Shown in pieces: positions 10,181-21,944 of a stretch of DNA of 64,000 bases. This stretch comes from Ecdyonurus torrentis. Its lineage: Eukaryota > Arthropoda > Insecta > Ephemeroptera > Heptageniidae. Positions within the stretch are counted from its first letter, which is position 1, and each line of letters starts with the position of its first letter. The notes under the pieces are model-generated. The model made no database searches. It had not been told where the DNA came from and was given only the letters and a program-made list of their open reading frames with translations. The stretch lies in NCBI GenBank assembly GCA_949318235.1, contig OX439137.1:17768187-17832186 (forward strand), given 5' to 3'. The position numbers were made by a program, and so were the translations under genes.

Positions 10181-10392
10181 ACTACTACTACTCTAACTTG
10201 GGCTTCCCAGTTTTCAATGCCCGGGCGATCCAGGAATTCCCCTAAGCTTCCCTTCCCCTCTTCCCCCTCTTCCTTTCTTCCCCTCTTTCCCCTCTTCTCT
10301 AGCTACAAGTGGGAAAACTGCAGTAAAATAAAGAAATATTCCAGAAATCAAAATAACTAGTAGCTCTCGTGAAATACCTTAATAATAATAGT

Positions 10393-10859
10393 CAGTCTTG
10401 GGGTCGATTTTCGTTAATACGATAACGATTTTCGATTATCGAAATGTTATAGAATAAAAGTTTTATAAAAGTTATCGTTATATATTAACAAAAATTAACG
10501 ATATTATCGTCGCATCTATAACGATACTTTTTGCTCCAAAAATAAGAAAAATACACACAAAAGTAAGAAAAGTGCGCAAAAAATAAGAAAAAATTACTAA
10601 AAACGTAAAAAGTATATATTAATGAAGCAGTTTATCATTGTAGGTATAGTACAGTCATGAAGCAAGTATTTAAAATATTTTATTTCAATAAAAAAATTGC
10701 ATTTTATAGTTATCGTTATCGAAAAACTATCGTTATCGTTATAGTATCGTTATCGTGGGTGACATTTTTAAAAGTAACGATATCGTTATCGTTATAGTGT
10801 GAGGCTAGAATATAGTATTGTTATCGTTTTAGAAATTTGGGGTATCGAACCCAAGACTG
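10393..10859. mobile_element. hAT-like MITE O, copy 1, 467 bp
   Basis: Ends CAGTCTTGGGGTCGAT and ATCGAACCCAAGACTG are inverted copies. Flanked by ATAATAGT (10385-10392) and ATAACAGT (10860-10867), an 8-bp duplication with one change, as expected for hAT. Inside, CGATAACGAT / TATCGTTATCG words recur many times near both ends, a likely array of subterminal binding sites. No transposase frame. Confidence 0.8.
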
Positions 10860-10867
10860 ATAACAGT

Positions 10868-11420
10868 GGAAAAATAGTCTTATTTTTCATCAAAATTGTC
10901 TCTAAAATAGAACAAGTCTGAAAATAGTCTTCAAAAGTATTAAAATAGTCAGAAAATGGTATTTGAAATTTATGTAGCCCAATAGTGATTTTATAAGCAT
11001 CTTTTATTAATTTAACATCTCTGAATTTATTTGTTTCTGAGGAGTCTCTTGGAGTAAGTGCCTCAGAAAGAAAAGTTTAAAAAATTAAAATCGGTCTTAT
11101 TGTGTGAATGTTTATACAAAAAAAAAAAAAAAAAAAAAAATCCACGAAGACACTACTAACATATGATTTTTTTTTTGTTCAATTTTTGTTGGAAATATAA
11201 AAAAATGTTGGAAAAGACAAAATACACCTAAAAAGTCTGAAATTCAAAAATAGTCTCGGAAACTGAAAAAGTTGCTAAATAGGCTGTTTCAAAATTTGTA
11301 CATATGCTTGACATTGTGTGATTGGTGGATATTATTTGTAAAACTACCAAAAGTCTCAATATTGGCACTACCATAGTCTACCATAGTCTACCATAGTCTA
11401 CTATAGTCTCAATATTAGCA
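10868..11420. other. Degenerate TAGTC-rich stretch and 10-bp tandem repeat
   Basis: AAAATAGTC-like words recur from 10870 to 11270. Around 11369-11410 CTACCATAGT is repeated four times in tandem, the last copy changed. An A-run lies at 11118-11140. No gene. Confidence 0.5.
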
Positions 11421-11620
11421 ATAGTCTAAATACTATTTTTACGCTCTCTAATTATTATCACCATCAGCTATTTTTACTAGGATTTCAGTACCTTAATGCT
11501 CTTTTATTTCGTAATAAATTAATACGCTTAATAATAATTAAAAATTTACACCGTAAAATACAAATGATTGGAACAGTTAACAGATTTTAAATTCTTAAAA
11601 TGATATTTACAGAAACATTA

Positions 11621-11940
11621 TATAGAGTATGTACTGTGTACGCATGATGTCATTCTGAGTGCTTTTCGATGCACTTCTTGAGCAGTGAATAACATAGCTC
11701 AGCATAGGACAAACGTAGTTTTGTCTATTTTATTTGAAAAATTAGCTATTTTTTGATCTTTTTATTATTTTTTTTTTGTATACTTGAGGTACTAATTCAA
11801 CCTGTTAACAACATTAATGCTCTCAAAAATATTGCGAAGTATTTTTAAACTGGCAAAATGTGGCCTTTCCTATACCAGCCAATGTTATTTAGTACTCACT
11901 TATGACGTCGACTTTAACATGAATGAAACCACCCTATATA
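11621..11940 (+). mobile_element. MITE family A, near full-length (subfamily A2)
   Basis: Left end altered (TATAGAGTATGTACTGTGT), then GTACGCATGATGTCATTCTG, TTTTCGATGCACTTCTTGAG. Right end intact: GTACTCACTTATGACGTCGA, CATGAATGAAACCACCCTATA split over the end. The left change looks like a small duplication. Confidence 0.85.
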
Positions 11941-11954
11941 TTAAAGTATAGATG

Positions 11955-12060
11955 GTATTGAAGTCAATATCTACCTTAGTTAACATTTCAGTAATTAATT
12001 CATGAATTTTTTTTACCACGCCCCCAAAAAGCCTGTGACGTAAGAAATGTTACGTGTTTA
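11955..12060 (+). repeat. Family Y, partial copy
   Basis: ACATTTCAGTAATTAATTCATG, ACCACGCCCCCAAAAAGCCTGTGACG, each shared with Y1 (16848-17090) but written here only in part. The facing arm is missing or decayed. Confidence 0.6.
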
Positions 12061-12321
12061 ACGTAAAATTTATGATTTTTATCGTTATTATTATTATTAT
12101 TATAGTATATTATTATTAGTATAGCATAAATTAAATAATTTATTCCATCAAATCAAACATGGCTTCACAGCGCAATAAGACAAGGAAAGCACTCTATATA
12201 GAAAATAATAAAAAGTTTAAAAAATATACCCTTTTTTATTATTACTTTTTTGTGAGCCTAAAAAGCATATTTAAAAACGCAGCAAAATAATAAAATATAC
12301 ACTGCGAATAGAAACTACTAG

Positions 12322-12592
12322 TTATTCACCGGTTATGACGTCACTAAACGTTGACAATCTAACGATAAAAACGTAAATGATGTTACAAGCGTTAGAATCA
12401 CAATGGAATAAATGTTAAACTTGGCCGTTGTAAAACTACGTTTTATTCGTTCAATCACAACGCTTTTGACGTCACTAACTTTTTTATCGTTAAATATTCA
12501 ACGTTTAGTGACGTCATAACCGTTTATTCCACAATACTTAAAGCATTGCAAAACTGTCTACAAGCTTTTCGACGATTATTTTTAAGAGTATA
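12322..12592. mobile_element. Fold-back family E, copy 1 (left end lost)
   Basis: CGGTTATGACGTCACTAAACG and CGTTTAGTGACGTCATAACCG face each other. Inner pair partly decayed: one CRE is ATGTTAC here. The right arm continues to AAGCATTGCAAAACTGTCTA and CAAGCTTTTCGACG. Left arm outer 45 bp missing. Confidence 0.85.
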
Positions 12593-12599
12593 ACAGTTA

Positions 12600-12848
12600 C
12601 TCTAAAAACTGGTGCATTACTTTAGTTACGAATCCTAACTTGTTTAAAATATTCACTTTTAAGTTATTATGAGTAGCTAAAATAATGCATTTTAGCAAAT
12701 TATTAACACAAACTATTTTAGCGTAAAATAGCTTAAATAAACTTAAAACAACTTAAATTAGATATTTTAAATAATTTGCTAAAATGCATGGTTTAAGGTA
12801 CTCATAATAACTTAAAAGTGTATATCTTAAATAAGTTTTTAGAGTGGT
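12600..12848. mobile_element. Fold-back family N, copy 2 (both arms)
   Basis: Left arm CTAAAAACTGGTGCATTAC to TTTAGCAAATTATTAA; right arm begins AATAATTTGCTAAAATGCAT and ends AAGTTTTTAGAG. About 110-bp arms around a short centre of AACTTAAA words. Non-coding. Confidence 0.75.
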
Positions 12849-12926
12849 AGGTATACTCATTTGTGCCATGTGAGTAAACCTTATTTTTTTGCGTGTATTT
12901 TTTACTATACGCCTACGTAAAAATAT

Positions 12927-12928
<2 letters not shown>

Positions 12929-12960
<32 letters not shown>
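12929..12960 (+). repeat. (AG)n microsatellite
   Basis: Short uninterrupted AG tract; the minus frames containing serine-leucine runs here are artefacts. Confidence 0.95.
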
Positions 12961-12964
<4 letters not shown>

Positions 12965-13347
12965 AGCTTGCAATATAGAGGAAGGGTGACTTTTTTCCCA
13001 CATATTTGAATATCATGAGGGTCTCTACTATGTATATATATAAAAAAAGTTCTAAAAATAGAAAGTTTTTCATATAATATAAAATATCTATATATCTCAC
13101 ATACTGGTAGTAGTGATGTAATGAGCAGTGCATGGTGATCATACATCATTAAAGTTAAGCAAATTTTACTGTGGTCATAACTTGGATTGGTGGACACGCA
13201 AATTAAATAACAATAAAGATTTTTTTCTATGTTTTTTTTTTTACTATTTTTTTTCCGTACAACTTGCAATGAAAATTTAACAATTGTAATAATGTAGGTA
13301 TAATAACGATTTTTTTTTTAATAAAAAAATGCATTAAAATTTCACTG

Positions 13348-13600
13348 TACAAAAAAAATACTCGTTGAAAAGCTTGTACACAGTTTTGAAATGCTAAAAA
13401 AGAAAGTGACGTCACAAACGTTGAGACCAAATGTAAAACATTTAGATTTGAAACGGTCAAGATTAAAGATTCTAACGCTTGTGACGTCACTAACGTTTTT
13501 ATCGTTAGATTTTCAACGTTTAGTGACGTCATAACCGTTGATTACACAGTACAACATTGAAAAACTGTGTACAAGCTTTTTAACGCTTATTTTTTATAAA
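13348..13600. mobile_element. Fold-back family E, copy 2
   Basis: Left arm CGTTGAAAAGCTTGTACACA is followed by a deletion that removes the first CRE. The rest has three TGACGTCA sites and the right arm ACTGTGTACAAGCTTTTTAACG. Non-coding. Confidence 0.85.
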
Positions 13601-13886
13601 AAATATAATGAATGTTAAAACTTATTTTAAAAAATTATTTTTCTGATCGTTTCACGGTGATATAGCTTATATTCTATGATATAATTTAATACTAATAATA
13701 ATAGTAATGCTAGTATTGCATGTCTGTAGCGTACTGTGTAGGGCGGGGCTTATATCCTGTGCAGTGACAAGGTAATGGTTTTATATATGTCGGTCAAATG
13801 TGACAGTTATTGTATAACAATAAGACAATTAACTAGACGTCAATTTGTCGTCTTTTACTGCACTTAGCGAAATATTACAAACTGTG

Positions 13887-14369
13887 TTCCCTCCCTCCCT
13901 CCCTCCCTCCCTCCCTCCCTCCCTCCCTCCCTCCCTCCCTCCCTCCCTCCCTCCCTCCCTCCCTCCCTCCCTCCCTCCCTCCCTCCCTCCCTCCCTCCCT
14001 CCCTCCCTCCCTCCCTCCCTCCCTCCCTCCCTCCCTCCCTCCCTCCCTCCCTCCCTCCCTCCCTCCCTCCCTCCCTCCCTCCCTCCCTCCCTCCCTCCCT
14101 CCCTCCCTCCCTCCCTCCCTCCCTCCCTCCCTCCCTCCCTCCCTCCCTCCCTCCCTCCCTCCCTCCCTCCCTCCCTCCCTCCCTCCCTCCCTCCCTCCCT
14201 CCCTCCCTCCCTCCCTCCCTCCCTCCCTCCCTCCCTCCCTCCCTCCCTCCCTCCCTCCCTCCCTCCCTCCCTCCCTCCCTCCCTCCCTCCCTCCCTCCCT
14301 CCCTCCCTCCCTCCCTCCCTCCCTCCCTCCCTCCCTCCCTCCCTCCCTCCCTCCCTCCCTCCCTCCCTC
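13887..14369 (+). repeat. (CCCT)n microsatellite, about 480 bp, uninterrupted
   Basis: About 120 perfect CCCT units with no interruption seen. It generates 166-226 codon open frames of (PPSL)n and (REGG)n, which are not genes. The purine strand (AGGG)n resembles sequence able to form G-quadruplex or triplex DNA. Confidence 0.99.
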
Positions 14370-14720
14370 ACACACGTTACTTCCGGTGACATTGTGCTGG
14401 TAGTTGGACTGTACATTGCTAAGCTACATATTACCCACATTGACGTCCGCTGACAGTATAGTACGTTACGTATGTCAATAGCAAACAGATAAACATACAA
14501 AAGCAACAATGGACCAGAATGATTTTCACATATGTGCTGACTTCAGCACAATCTCAAGTATGTGATAATATTGAAATATGTAAGGAATTTCTATCTAACT
14601 TCAATTTCTCTATCTACCTATCTATATCTACATATTTACATATTATATATAATATTAGTATGGAGCTGGTATGGCCGAGTGATGAAGGCAGTTGACTCGT
14701 AACTGTGTACTCCTCACCGA

Positions 14721-14751
<31 letters not shown>

Positions 14752-14759
<8 letters not shown>

Positions 14760-15080
14760 AGTGGGATCATTCGTGTTCAAGTTGACGTCATAAGTGAGTA
14801 CTAAATAACATTGGCCGGTATAGGAAAATGACTCATTTTGTCAGTTTAAAAATACTTCGAAATATTTTTGAGAGCATTGATGCAGTTAACAGGTTGAATT
14901 AGTACCTCAAGTATACAACAAAATAATAATACCCAAAAAATAGCTGATTTTACAAAGAAAATAGACAAAAACTACGTTTTCCCTATGCTGAACAATGTTA
15001 TTTATTGCATTTCTGTGTACTACTGTACAGGGCGGGGCACATCGAAAAGCATTCGGAGTGACGTCATTCGCGTACATCCT
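14752..15080 (-). mobile_element. MITE family A, copy with extra segment
   Basis: CATTCGTGTTCAAGTTGACG, GTGAGTACTAAATAACATTG at one end; TCGAAAAGCATTCGGAGTGACG and GTACATCCT at the other. About 20 bp (TGTGTACTACTGTACAGGGC) replace the usual GAGCAATGAA-side word. It follows a TA tract at 14722-14753. Confidence 0.8.
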
Positions 15081-15779
15081 AAAATTTCGAGTCAATGCTG
15101 GGTGCGTACGCCAAGTGTGAGAGAGCACAACACGTTGCACGATGTATGTTTACATGCATTCCATGACGACGCACAGCATTCGTGTGGTGCATGATCAATG
15201 TGATTGCACCGATCAGCCTGCCTGTTTCTCTAGGCTGTCATGGCGAATGCTGGGCTGTGTAATTAGGCCGTGGCTGGCCCGTGTGTGCTTTTCCATTAAT
15301 TAGAAAGTCCTTAGCTGTCGATAAGACAATGTCTTGACTGGTACTGGGATTGGTGTAGCACGATAACACAATATGACAAGCAAAAAATAAATAAAAAAAA
15401 TAAAAAATAAAATAAATCGATTAATACGCGAATTTCCAACTAGTTTGCGGAGCTACGAAAGGGCTTTAAATAATCATATGTGGGTAAATGAGAAATATAT
15501 CTCATTATCTATCATTAAAGAAGCCATGTTTTAACTACCCCTTTAACGTGTGCAATTCTCTCGTTGTTTCCCAAAGCTATGTATATATCACGTACAGTTA
15601 TACATAATATCATATGATGATGGAAACACGCGGCTTAGCAGAGAAAACCTCAATAAATCCGCTTACTAAATCCCTGCGTGGTTTTTAGCTTTCACGAGAT
15701 TAAAGTCACAACTAATTTAACTGTATATGTGAAACATGTTGTAACATGAGTGTATATAAATATACGTATGTTATAACTT
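15081..15779. other. Unassigned stretch, moderately GC-rich at first
   Basis: 15081-15330 has several CpGs and no repeat match: it may be unique host DNA. No frame with a recognisable domain. A+T-rich after 15370. Confidence 0.4.
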
Positions 15780-16091
15780 TATAGCTCATTCTGTAAAGTA
15801 TAAAGTGAATCTCATTACCAGTGATTGGCTGACCAACAAAATAAGATACATTCATTGGTTGATCTTGTTTTTTGAGCAGATAAAAGTGAGTCGCATGTTG
15901 AGACTGGAACTTTTTTTGTGAGTTTCTTTCATTCTTATCAAGCTCAAAGTTCTAAAAGAAGAAATAACAATGATCGACCATATGTATAAACGTAGTAAAC
16001 AGGTAACGACGTCATAACCAGCTGTTTTTAACAAAGGAAAAAATTTTAAGCTAGCTCAATATTTGTGTGTAGTTTATAGAACCAACTTATA
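15780..16091 (-). mobile_element. MITE family I, copy 2 (full)
   Basis: TATAGCTCATTCTGTAAAGT at the left, ending AGTTTATAGAACCAACTTATA. Contains GTGATTGGCTGACCAACAAA, AAGTGAGTCGCATGTTGAG, CAATGATCGACCATATGT, GTAAACAGGTAACGACGTCA. Shares its last TATA with the next, inverted copy. Confidence 0.9.
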
Positions 16092-16411
16092 GCTCGTTCT
16101 ATAAACTACAACACGCAAATATTGAGCCAGCTTCGAAATTTTAGCTTTGTTAAAAACATTTGATCATGACTTCGTTACCTGTTTACTACGTTTATACATA
16201 TGGTCGATCATTGTTATTTCTTCTTTTAGAAATTTGAACTTGATAAGAATGAAAAACAACTTCACAAAAAAAGTTCCAGACTCAATATGCGACTCACTTT
16301 TATCAGCTCAAAAAAAAAAAAAAAAAAAAGATCAACCAATGAATGTGTCTTATTTTGTTGGTCAGCCAATCACTGTTATTGAGATTCACTTTACTTTACA
16401 GAACAAGCTAT
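16088..16411 (+). mobile_element. MITE family I, copy 3 (full, inverted neighbour)
   Basis: TATAGCTCGTTCTATAAACT to ACTTTACAGAACAAGCTAT. Same order as copy 2 but reversed, so 15780-16411 is a ~630-bp imperfect palindrome of two elements. An A-run (16310-16329) has expanded inside. Confidence 0.9.
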
Positions 16412-16559
16412 TGTATAATATATATGTTGAAACATAAATACAAAATAATGTAGAACACTAATTATTTTTAGAATCGGTTTGAGTACTTTTTTATAAAGAG
16501 AGTAAATATTAGATTCAATTCAAGTCAAAATTAACCATTATTATTATATTTATATTTAA

Positions 16560-16855
16560 AATTTCTTTATATAACTCATTGCCAGTTATGGCTAGAACCC
16601 CTCTTCCATTCCATTGTATTTTGTAATCTATAACCTCTTGTCTATTTGTTAATATATGTTTTCTTATATGTTATTTATTGACGAAGCAGTTTTTCTGATA
16701 AAGGTGTGAGATCACTATAGTGTATAGGCATTTTGCCTTTTTCTCATCACCCGTTGGGTTACTTACTTGTTGTTTTTGTATTTTTTCTTTCTTTTTCTAT
16801 ATATGTACTTCTCACAATTCAAACCCAATAAAGAACTTTTATTATTATTATTAAT
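16560..16855 (+). repeat. Retroelement 3' UTR with (ATT)n tail
   Basis: Ends in CCCAATAAAGAACTTTTATTATTATTATT (split here), an AATAAA signal followed by a trinucleotide tail, as in L2/CR1-like LINEs and SINEs that use their tails. No ORF part is recognised upstream. Confidence 0.45.
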
Positions 16856-17090
16856 TTACATTTCAGTATAATTAACTAATGATTTTAAAAAAAATGACGA
16901 TCATGCCTCCAAAAAACCTGTGACGTCATTTACCGTTGCTCATTTGTTTGAATTTGTAGCGGAGTTTGATCGTCTTCTGCAAATTTAAACAAAAGAGTGA
17001 AAATGACGTCACAGGCTTTTTGTGGGCGTGGTCGTTATTATTTATTCATGAATTAATCGCTGAAATGTAATTAATAAATGTAAATATTGA
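16848..17090. mobile_element. Fold-back family Y, copy 1
   Basis: Left arm TTTACATTTCAGTA, AACCTGTGACGTCATTTACC; right arm AAATGACGTCACAGGCTTTT, GGGCGTGGTCGTTATTATT, CTGAAATGTAATTAATAAATG. Arms of ~100 bp around a ~60-bp centre. Non-coding. Confidence 0.75.
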
Positions 17091-17360
17091 CGTCAATGGA
17101 ATCTACTAATTACTCTTTCTAAAAATGTGCTCAAATACTGTCCCAAAAATTATTAGTGTTCCTCATTATGTAATAATATTAATACAGCTGAAATTTTTAA
17201 CTGGTTTGAACCACCACGTGGCACAAAATCTTCATTGACATCATTTTTTATTTATTTATTTTCTTTTTAAGTTCTACCTAAGTTTCAAGCTTTTAGTTCA
17301 AAAACCAGCCAGCTCAAGTTTAGCTTATGAATGACTCAAAAAACAAGCTTTGGGCAAAAA

Positions 17361-17507
<147 letters not shown>

Positions 17508-17634
17508 ATTATTTTATTTTTTATATATTGTTAAGAAAAAAGTTTGCAATTTTTGTTGATTATAATGTTTCAAATTCTTTAGCAACTTGTTAAGTATTTT
17601 TAAAATTAGTTTATGGTATTTGTCTTAAAAAAAA

Positions 17635-18065
17635 TAACAACAAATGTTGTTATTTTGTAATAACATAAGTAATTATGCTGAACATGTTAACTATTATGTT
17701 ATGTAGTATAATCAGTAATCACTGTACAATATAGCATACATTTTGTTGCTACATTGAACACTTGCTATATTGTAGAGCACAAATGTTGTTATTTTGTAAT
17801 AACATAAGTAATTATGCTATTACAAATTAACTATTATGTTATGTAGTATAATCACTGTACAATATAGCATACATTATGTTGCTACATTGAACACTTGCTA
17901 TATTGTAGAGCACAAATGTTGTTATTTTGTAATAACATAAGTAATTATGCTATTACAAATTAACTATTATGTTATGTAGTATAATCACTGTACAATATAG
18001 CATACATTATGTTGCTATGCATAAATGATGCTACATTGATTTAGCATAATTATTACGCAGTTATA
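17635..18065 (-). repeat. Satellite D, about 3 units, reverse orientation
   Basis: Units starting CAAATGTTGTTATTTTG at 17641, 17780 and 17913 (spacings 139 and 133). They are the reverse complement of the 132-bp unit at 36953-37772. Ends at GATTTAGCATAATTATTACG, a family C terminus. Confidence 0.9.
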
Positions 18066-18313
18066 TTTAAAATAATAATTTAAACTTGCGACTTTATAAT
18101 AATAGCAATTAATTTTTTTGTAGAAATAACATTTTTTAATTTAATTTAAAATATAAAATTAATAAAAAAAGATATATTTCTCTGCTTTTATAATACAAAA
18201 AAGTTAAAAATTGAAATTTTGATTGAAGAAACTTCCAATACCACTTTTTGTCCCATTTTAAATTGCTTTTTAAATATTTTCATCTGTATAATTAATCATA
18301 TTAATTACTCTCT

Positions 18314-18373
<60 letters not shown>

Positions 18374-18838
18374 ATTTTTCCAATAAATCATAATTAAAAA
18401 CAAGCTGCGAGGTTAATAATTATAATTACAATTTTTTTTTTGCAATAATTATAAATCTGCCAATTAAAAATACATTTTTCATCATGTTATTAATTTACAT
18501 AAAATAAAATAATTTTTTTTCCCTGTTCAAAAATAGATTTTAATGAAGAAATGCGATATTTTGTTTTTGACAGTAGGCGTCTGTAATATCTTATTCATAA
18601 AAACATCTATACACAATTTTGTAACAGGAAAAAAAAAAAAAAAAAATTAATATTTACACAAATTTTTTTAATTAAAATTTTAAATAAATAAAATTTATTT
18701 TAAGATTTAAAAAGATAAAAAATAATAATAATAATATAAAATGATAAAGTTAGGTCATTTTATAATAATACTTTTAAACATGTACTCACAAAATTATACT
18801 TATACGTAATTTTTAATAATAATGAACTACAGAGAACG

Positions 18839-18877
<39 letters not shown>

Positions 18878-19059
18878 TATTGTATTGTTCAAGCAGTGTA
18901 TGGTTTTGCCAAAATATTAAAATATGCATATTGGTCATATTATATATCCATGATATTGGTAGAAACGTACCACAAATTATAAAGGCGCTCCGTTAGAAAT
19001 GGTCGCGGAACACATTTTTAAAAATTTGCTTATGACGAGATACTTCTTCTTTTATATAT
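18066..19059. other. A+T-rich stretch with two CT tracts
   Basis: Very A+T-rich (ATAATA and A-run patches). CT microsatellites at about 18318-18371 and 18839-18877 (one interruption). No gene. Confidence 0.6.
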
Positions 19060-19068
19060 ATATACATA

Positions 19069-19151
<83 letters not shown>
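19060..19151 (+). repeat. (TA)n microsatellite
   Basis: Interrupted once near 19066-19075, then about 75 bp pure TA. Confidence 0.95.
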
Positions 19152-19155
<4 letters not shown>

Positions 19156-19194
19156 CGCATAATATCTAATGTGTTCATTCATTAGAACTACATT

Positions 19195-19475
19195 TATACA
19201 GGTTATATATGCGCATGACGTTATACTGAATGCGCTTGGAAGCCATACTGTAGTAATACATAATATTGCTCAGCATAGGACAAACTTCATTTTTTTACAA
19301 TTTTCTTGGAAAATTAGTTTTTTTCTCACATACTTGAAATGTAACCTTTACAGCATCAATGCTTTCAAAAATAATTTTAAGTATTTTTAAACTGGCAAAA
19401 TGTTTTGTTTTTCATACTGACCTATGTTAGTTAGTGCCCACTTAGGGTGTCGAATTTTATATGAATAAAGTCAGC
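19195..19475 (+). mobile_element. MITE family A, diverged copy
   Basis: ATGCGCATGACGTTATACTG, GGAAGCCATACTGTAGTAAT, GCTCAGCATAGGACAAACTTC, then AAACTGGCAAAATG and a degenerate right end (GAATTTTATATGAATAAAGTC). Older than most copies. Confidence 0.8.
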
Positions 19476-19760
19476 TCTTCAGTCTCCGACTTTTTTAAGA
19501 AATTATTTCCTTTTCTTAAATTTTAACGACGTTTTTGTGCGGCTCTCAAAATGATAAAAATATTTCTCTTTTGACAAAAACGTTTTCCTGCTTTTGCAGA
19601 CCACTTACGCACTCTAGAATGCTTAAAATAGCGTTAAAACTTGTAAATTCAGCTTTTATAGTCCAATTTTTGTGATTTTATCTCTATTGGTCCGATTTTT
19701 TTTTCTATTTTTTATGTAATTATGTTCACTGTATTGTACACTGCCACTGAACAGGCTTTA

Positions 19761-19845
19761 CACTAACAAATAGTCGCTGAAAACCTTGTACACAGTTTTG
19801 TACAATGTTTTAAGTATTTTACATTTAACGGTTATAATAATAATT
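19761..19845 (+). repeat. Family E solo left arm
   Basis: CACTAACAAATAGTCGCTGAAAA, CTTGTACACAGTTTTG and TTTAAGTATT are the outer ~70 bp of an E arm; the CRE core is absent. Confidence 0.6.
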
Positions 19846-19983
19846 AATAATTAACGGCTTTTATTGGGCGAAATCAATTTAAATCTCAATTTAACCCAAC
19901 TGTTTAACAGTACATTGAGGCAAAATATATAATAATTAATAGTAATAGACATATAATGTTAACATTATTTTAAAATTTATATG

Positions 19984-20328
19984 TTAAAGGAATGGACCAG
20001 AGAAAAACATAAGCAAATATATCACAAAACACTTGATGGGACTTACATAAATAACTTTAGTTTGTCTCAAAACCCAACAGTAGCTCCGTAACAGTGATGA
20101 GAAATGTCAATTTATGCATCCCGCACAACATTTTCATACTAATTTTTGCATGTTTCTGACGTCATAAACATGAATAGTCACTTAAATTGCATACTTTACA
20201 GTATTTTCACGCTCTCTCGTGAGGCTATACATTAACATTCTGGTAAAAATTGTCAACAGTTTTGAAGATAATATTTCGTGTTTATTCATTACAAAGCACA
20301 TGTTGTTTGATGTGGTCTATGGCTTTAA
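19984..20328 (-). mobile_element. Family G element, copy 2 (full, 345 bp)
   Basis: Ends TTAAAGGAATGGACCA and GGTCTATGGCTTTAA. Inside: CACAAAACACTTGATGGGAC, CCCGCACAACATTTTCATAC, TTTCTGACGTCATAAACATG, TCTCGTGAGGCTA. Best reference copy of this family here. Confidence 0.85.
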
Positions 20329-20635
20329 TGTATAGCACCATAATGTAGAAATGATTGTTAATAAAATATTTACTAACTCAAGCACAATTGTGTATAATTG
20401 CACAATAAATATTATTTAGTATCTTCTTACATATTATTGTTGTATGAACCTGTTGAGTTGAGGGTGGGTGGGGGGCGTGTCTCTCCTCCTGGTGCTAGTG
20501 AGAGGGGAGGACCCTCTCTCACTTTCTAACACGTTGTTTTAGTGGAGTTAGTGGTGCGTGTATGTGTGCGTGCTGTTTTGTGGGGTAATACGAATCGATT
20601 GTAATATCTCGCTTTGTAAGCACTTTGTACTCGCT

Positions 20636-20828
<193 letters not shown>

Positions 20829-21372
20829 GTATCTGCGTGTCGCTATTTCTGTTTATTTCTCTGTTTTTCTCTGTCTCTTTCTTTATTTTTATCTGTCGCT
20901 CTGTATCCATCTGTCTCTCTGTCTCTGTTTGTCTGTCTCTACAATATATTTATTTTATTATATTTTATTATATGTTGCATTAAAATGCTAAAATCACTAC
21001 TAGTTAAAAATAGCAAATCACAGTTACTATAATCTATCTATAATTAAGTCTGAATAAAGTGAGTAAAAAAAAAACTAAAAAATTAACTAAATATGAGTAT
21101 TTTGTATATATAAAGATATTATGTATATTGTCATTATCATAGGATAATATGTAAGTACAGTTTCCTATTTTATTTATATGAAAACAAGTCAATAAGAAAT
21201 GAATAAATGCACTTTATCATGTATGTTTTATTACGCTATATAAATAATAATATACTCATGATTGTGTATTTTATGTTTTTATTGTAAAAATTAAATACTG
21301 ACTATAATACCTGAATATGTCATAAATAAGACAGAGGACCATGTAGGGTATGTGCCTTTTTTAAACTCGTGA

Positions 21373-21648
21373 CACACTAAAAAAATGCACGTTGAAAAGC
21401 TTGTAGTACATAGATGTGCAATGCTTTAAGTATTGTGCAATCAACGGCTATGACGTCACTAAACGATGATATTTCAACAATAAAAACGTTAGTGACGTCA
21501 CAAGCGTTGAGATTAAATAGAAAAATCGTATATTTGTAACGGCCAAGTTTAACGTTTATTTCATTGTGATTGTAACGCTTGTGACGTCATTTACGCTTTT
21601 ATCGTTAGATTTTATCAAAAGCTTTTTAATGATTATTTTTCAGTGTTA
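21373..21648. mobile_element. Fold-back family E, copy 4
   Basis: CACACTAAAAAAATGCACGT left end intact; AAGCTTGTAGTACATAGATG is locally altered. Three TGACGTCA sites remain. About 60 bp of the right arm, including the fourth CRE, is deleted before AAAAGCTTTTTAATG. Confidence 0.85.
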
Positions 21649-21689
21649 ATAAAAAGAATTTATTATTATTATTATTTCTGTTTTTGTCT

Positions 21690-21691
<2 letters not shown>

Positions 21692-21743
<52 letters not shown>

Positions 21744-21745
21744 CG
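21692..21745 (+). repeat. (CT)n-(CA)n microsatellite
   Basis: CT tract followed by a short CA run. Just after it, GTCACTTGT and ACAAGTGAC form a small hairpin leading into TGACGTCACAGC (21786). Confidence 0.93.
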
Positions 21746-21944
21746 TCACTTGTACATGACAAATTGTTATCACAACAATTACAAGTGACGTCACAGCGAT
21801 GTCACTTCCCTGTCTCCTTACCATTGTAACACTCACTAACATTATCTTTATTAAACAACACACTGACTTAAACAATAAATTTAACCTCAAGGAGAAATGA
21901 AACAACTTGCATGACATTTTTTAAAAAATTCTTTGAGAAAAAGT

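Noticed and set aside
13829..14509. 226- and 202-codon open frames of (REGG)n and (PPSL)n
   Set aside because: Pure translation of the uninterrupted CCCT repeat, open on both strands because a 12-base period has no stop; flanks show no domain or splice context.
14680..14722. Possible second tRNA-like segment (GGTATGGCCGAGTGATGAAGGC, quoted in part)
   Set aside because: It resembles the 5' half and A box of a tRNA-Ser/Leu type gene (TGGCCGAGTGATGAAGGC), but the sequence runs into a TA tract soon after, with no T-arm or acceptor complement; at most a tRNA pseudogene or SINE remnant.
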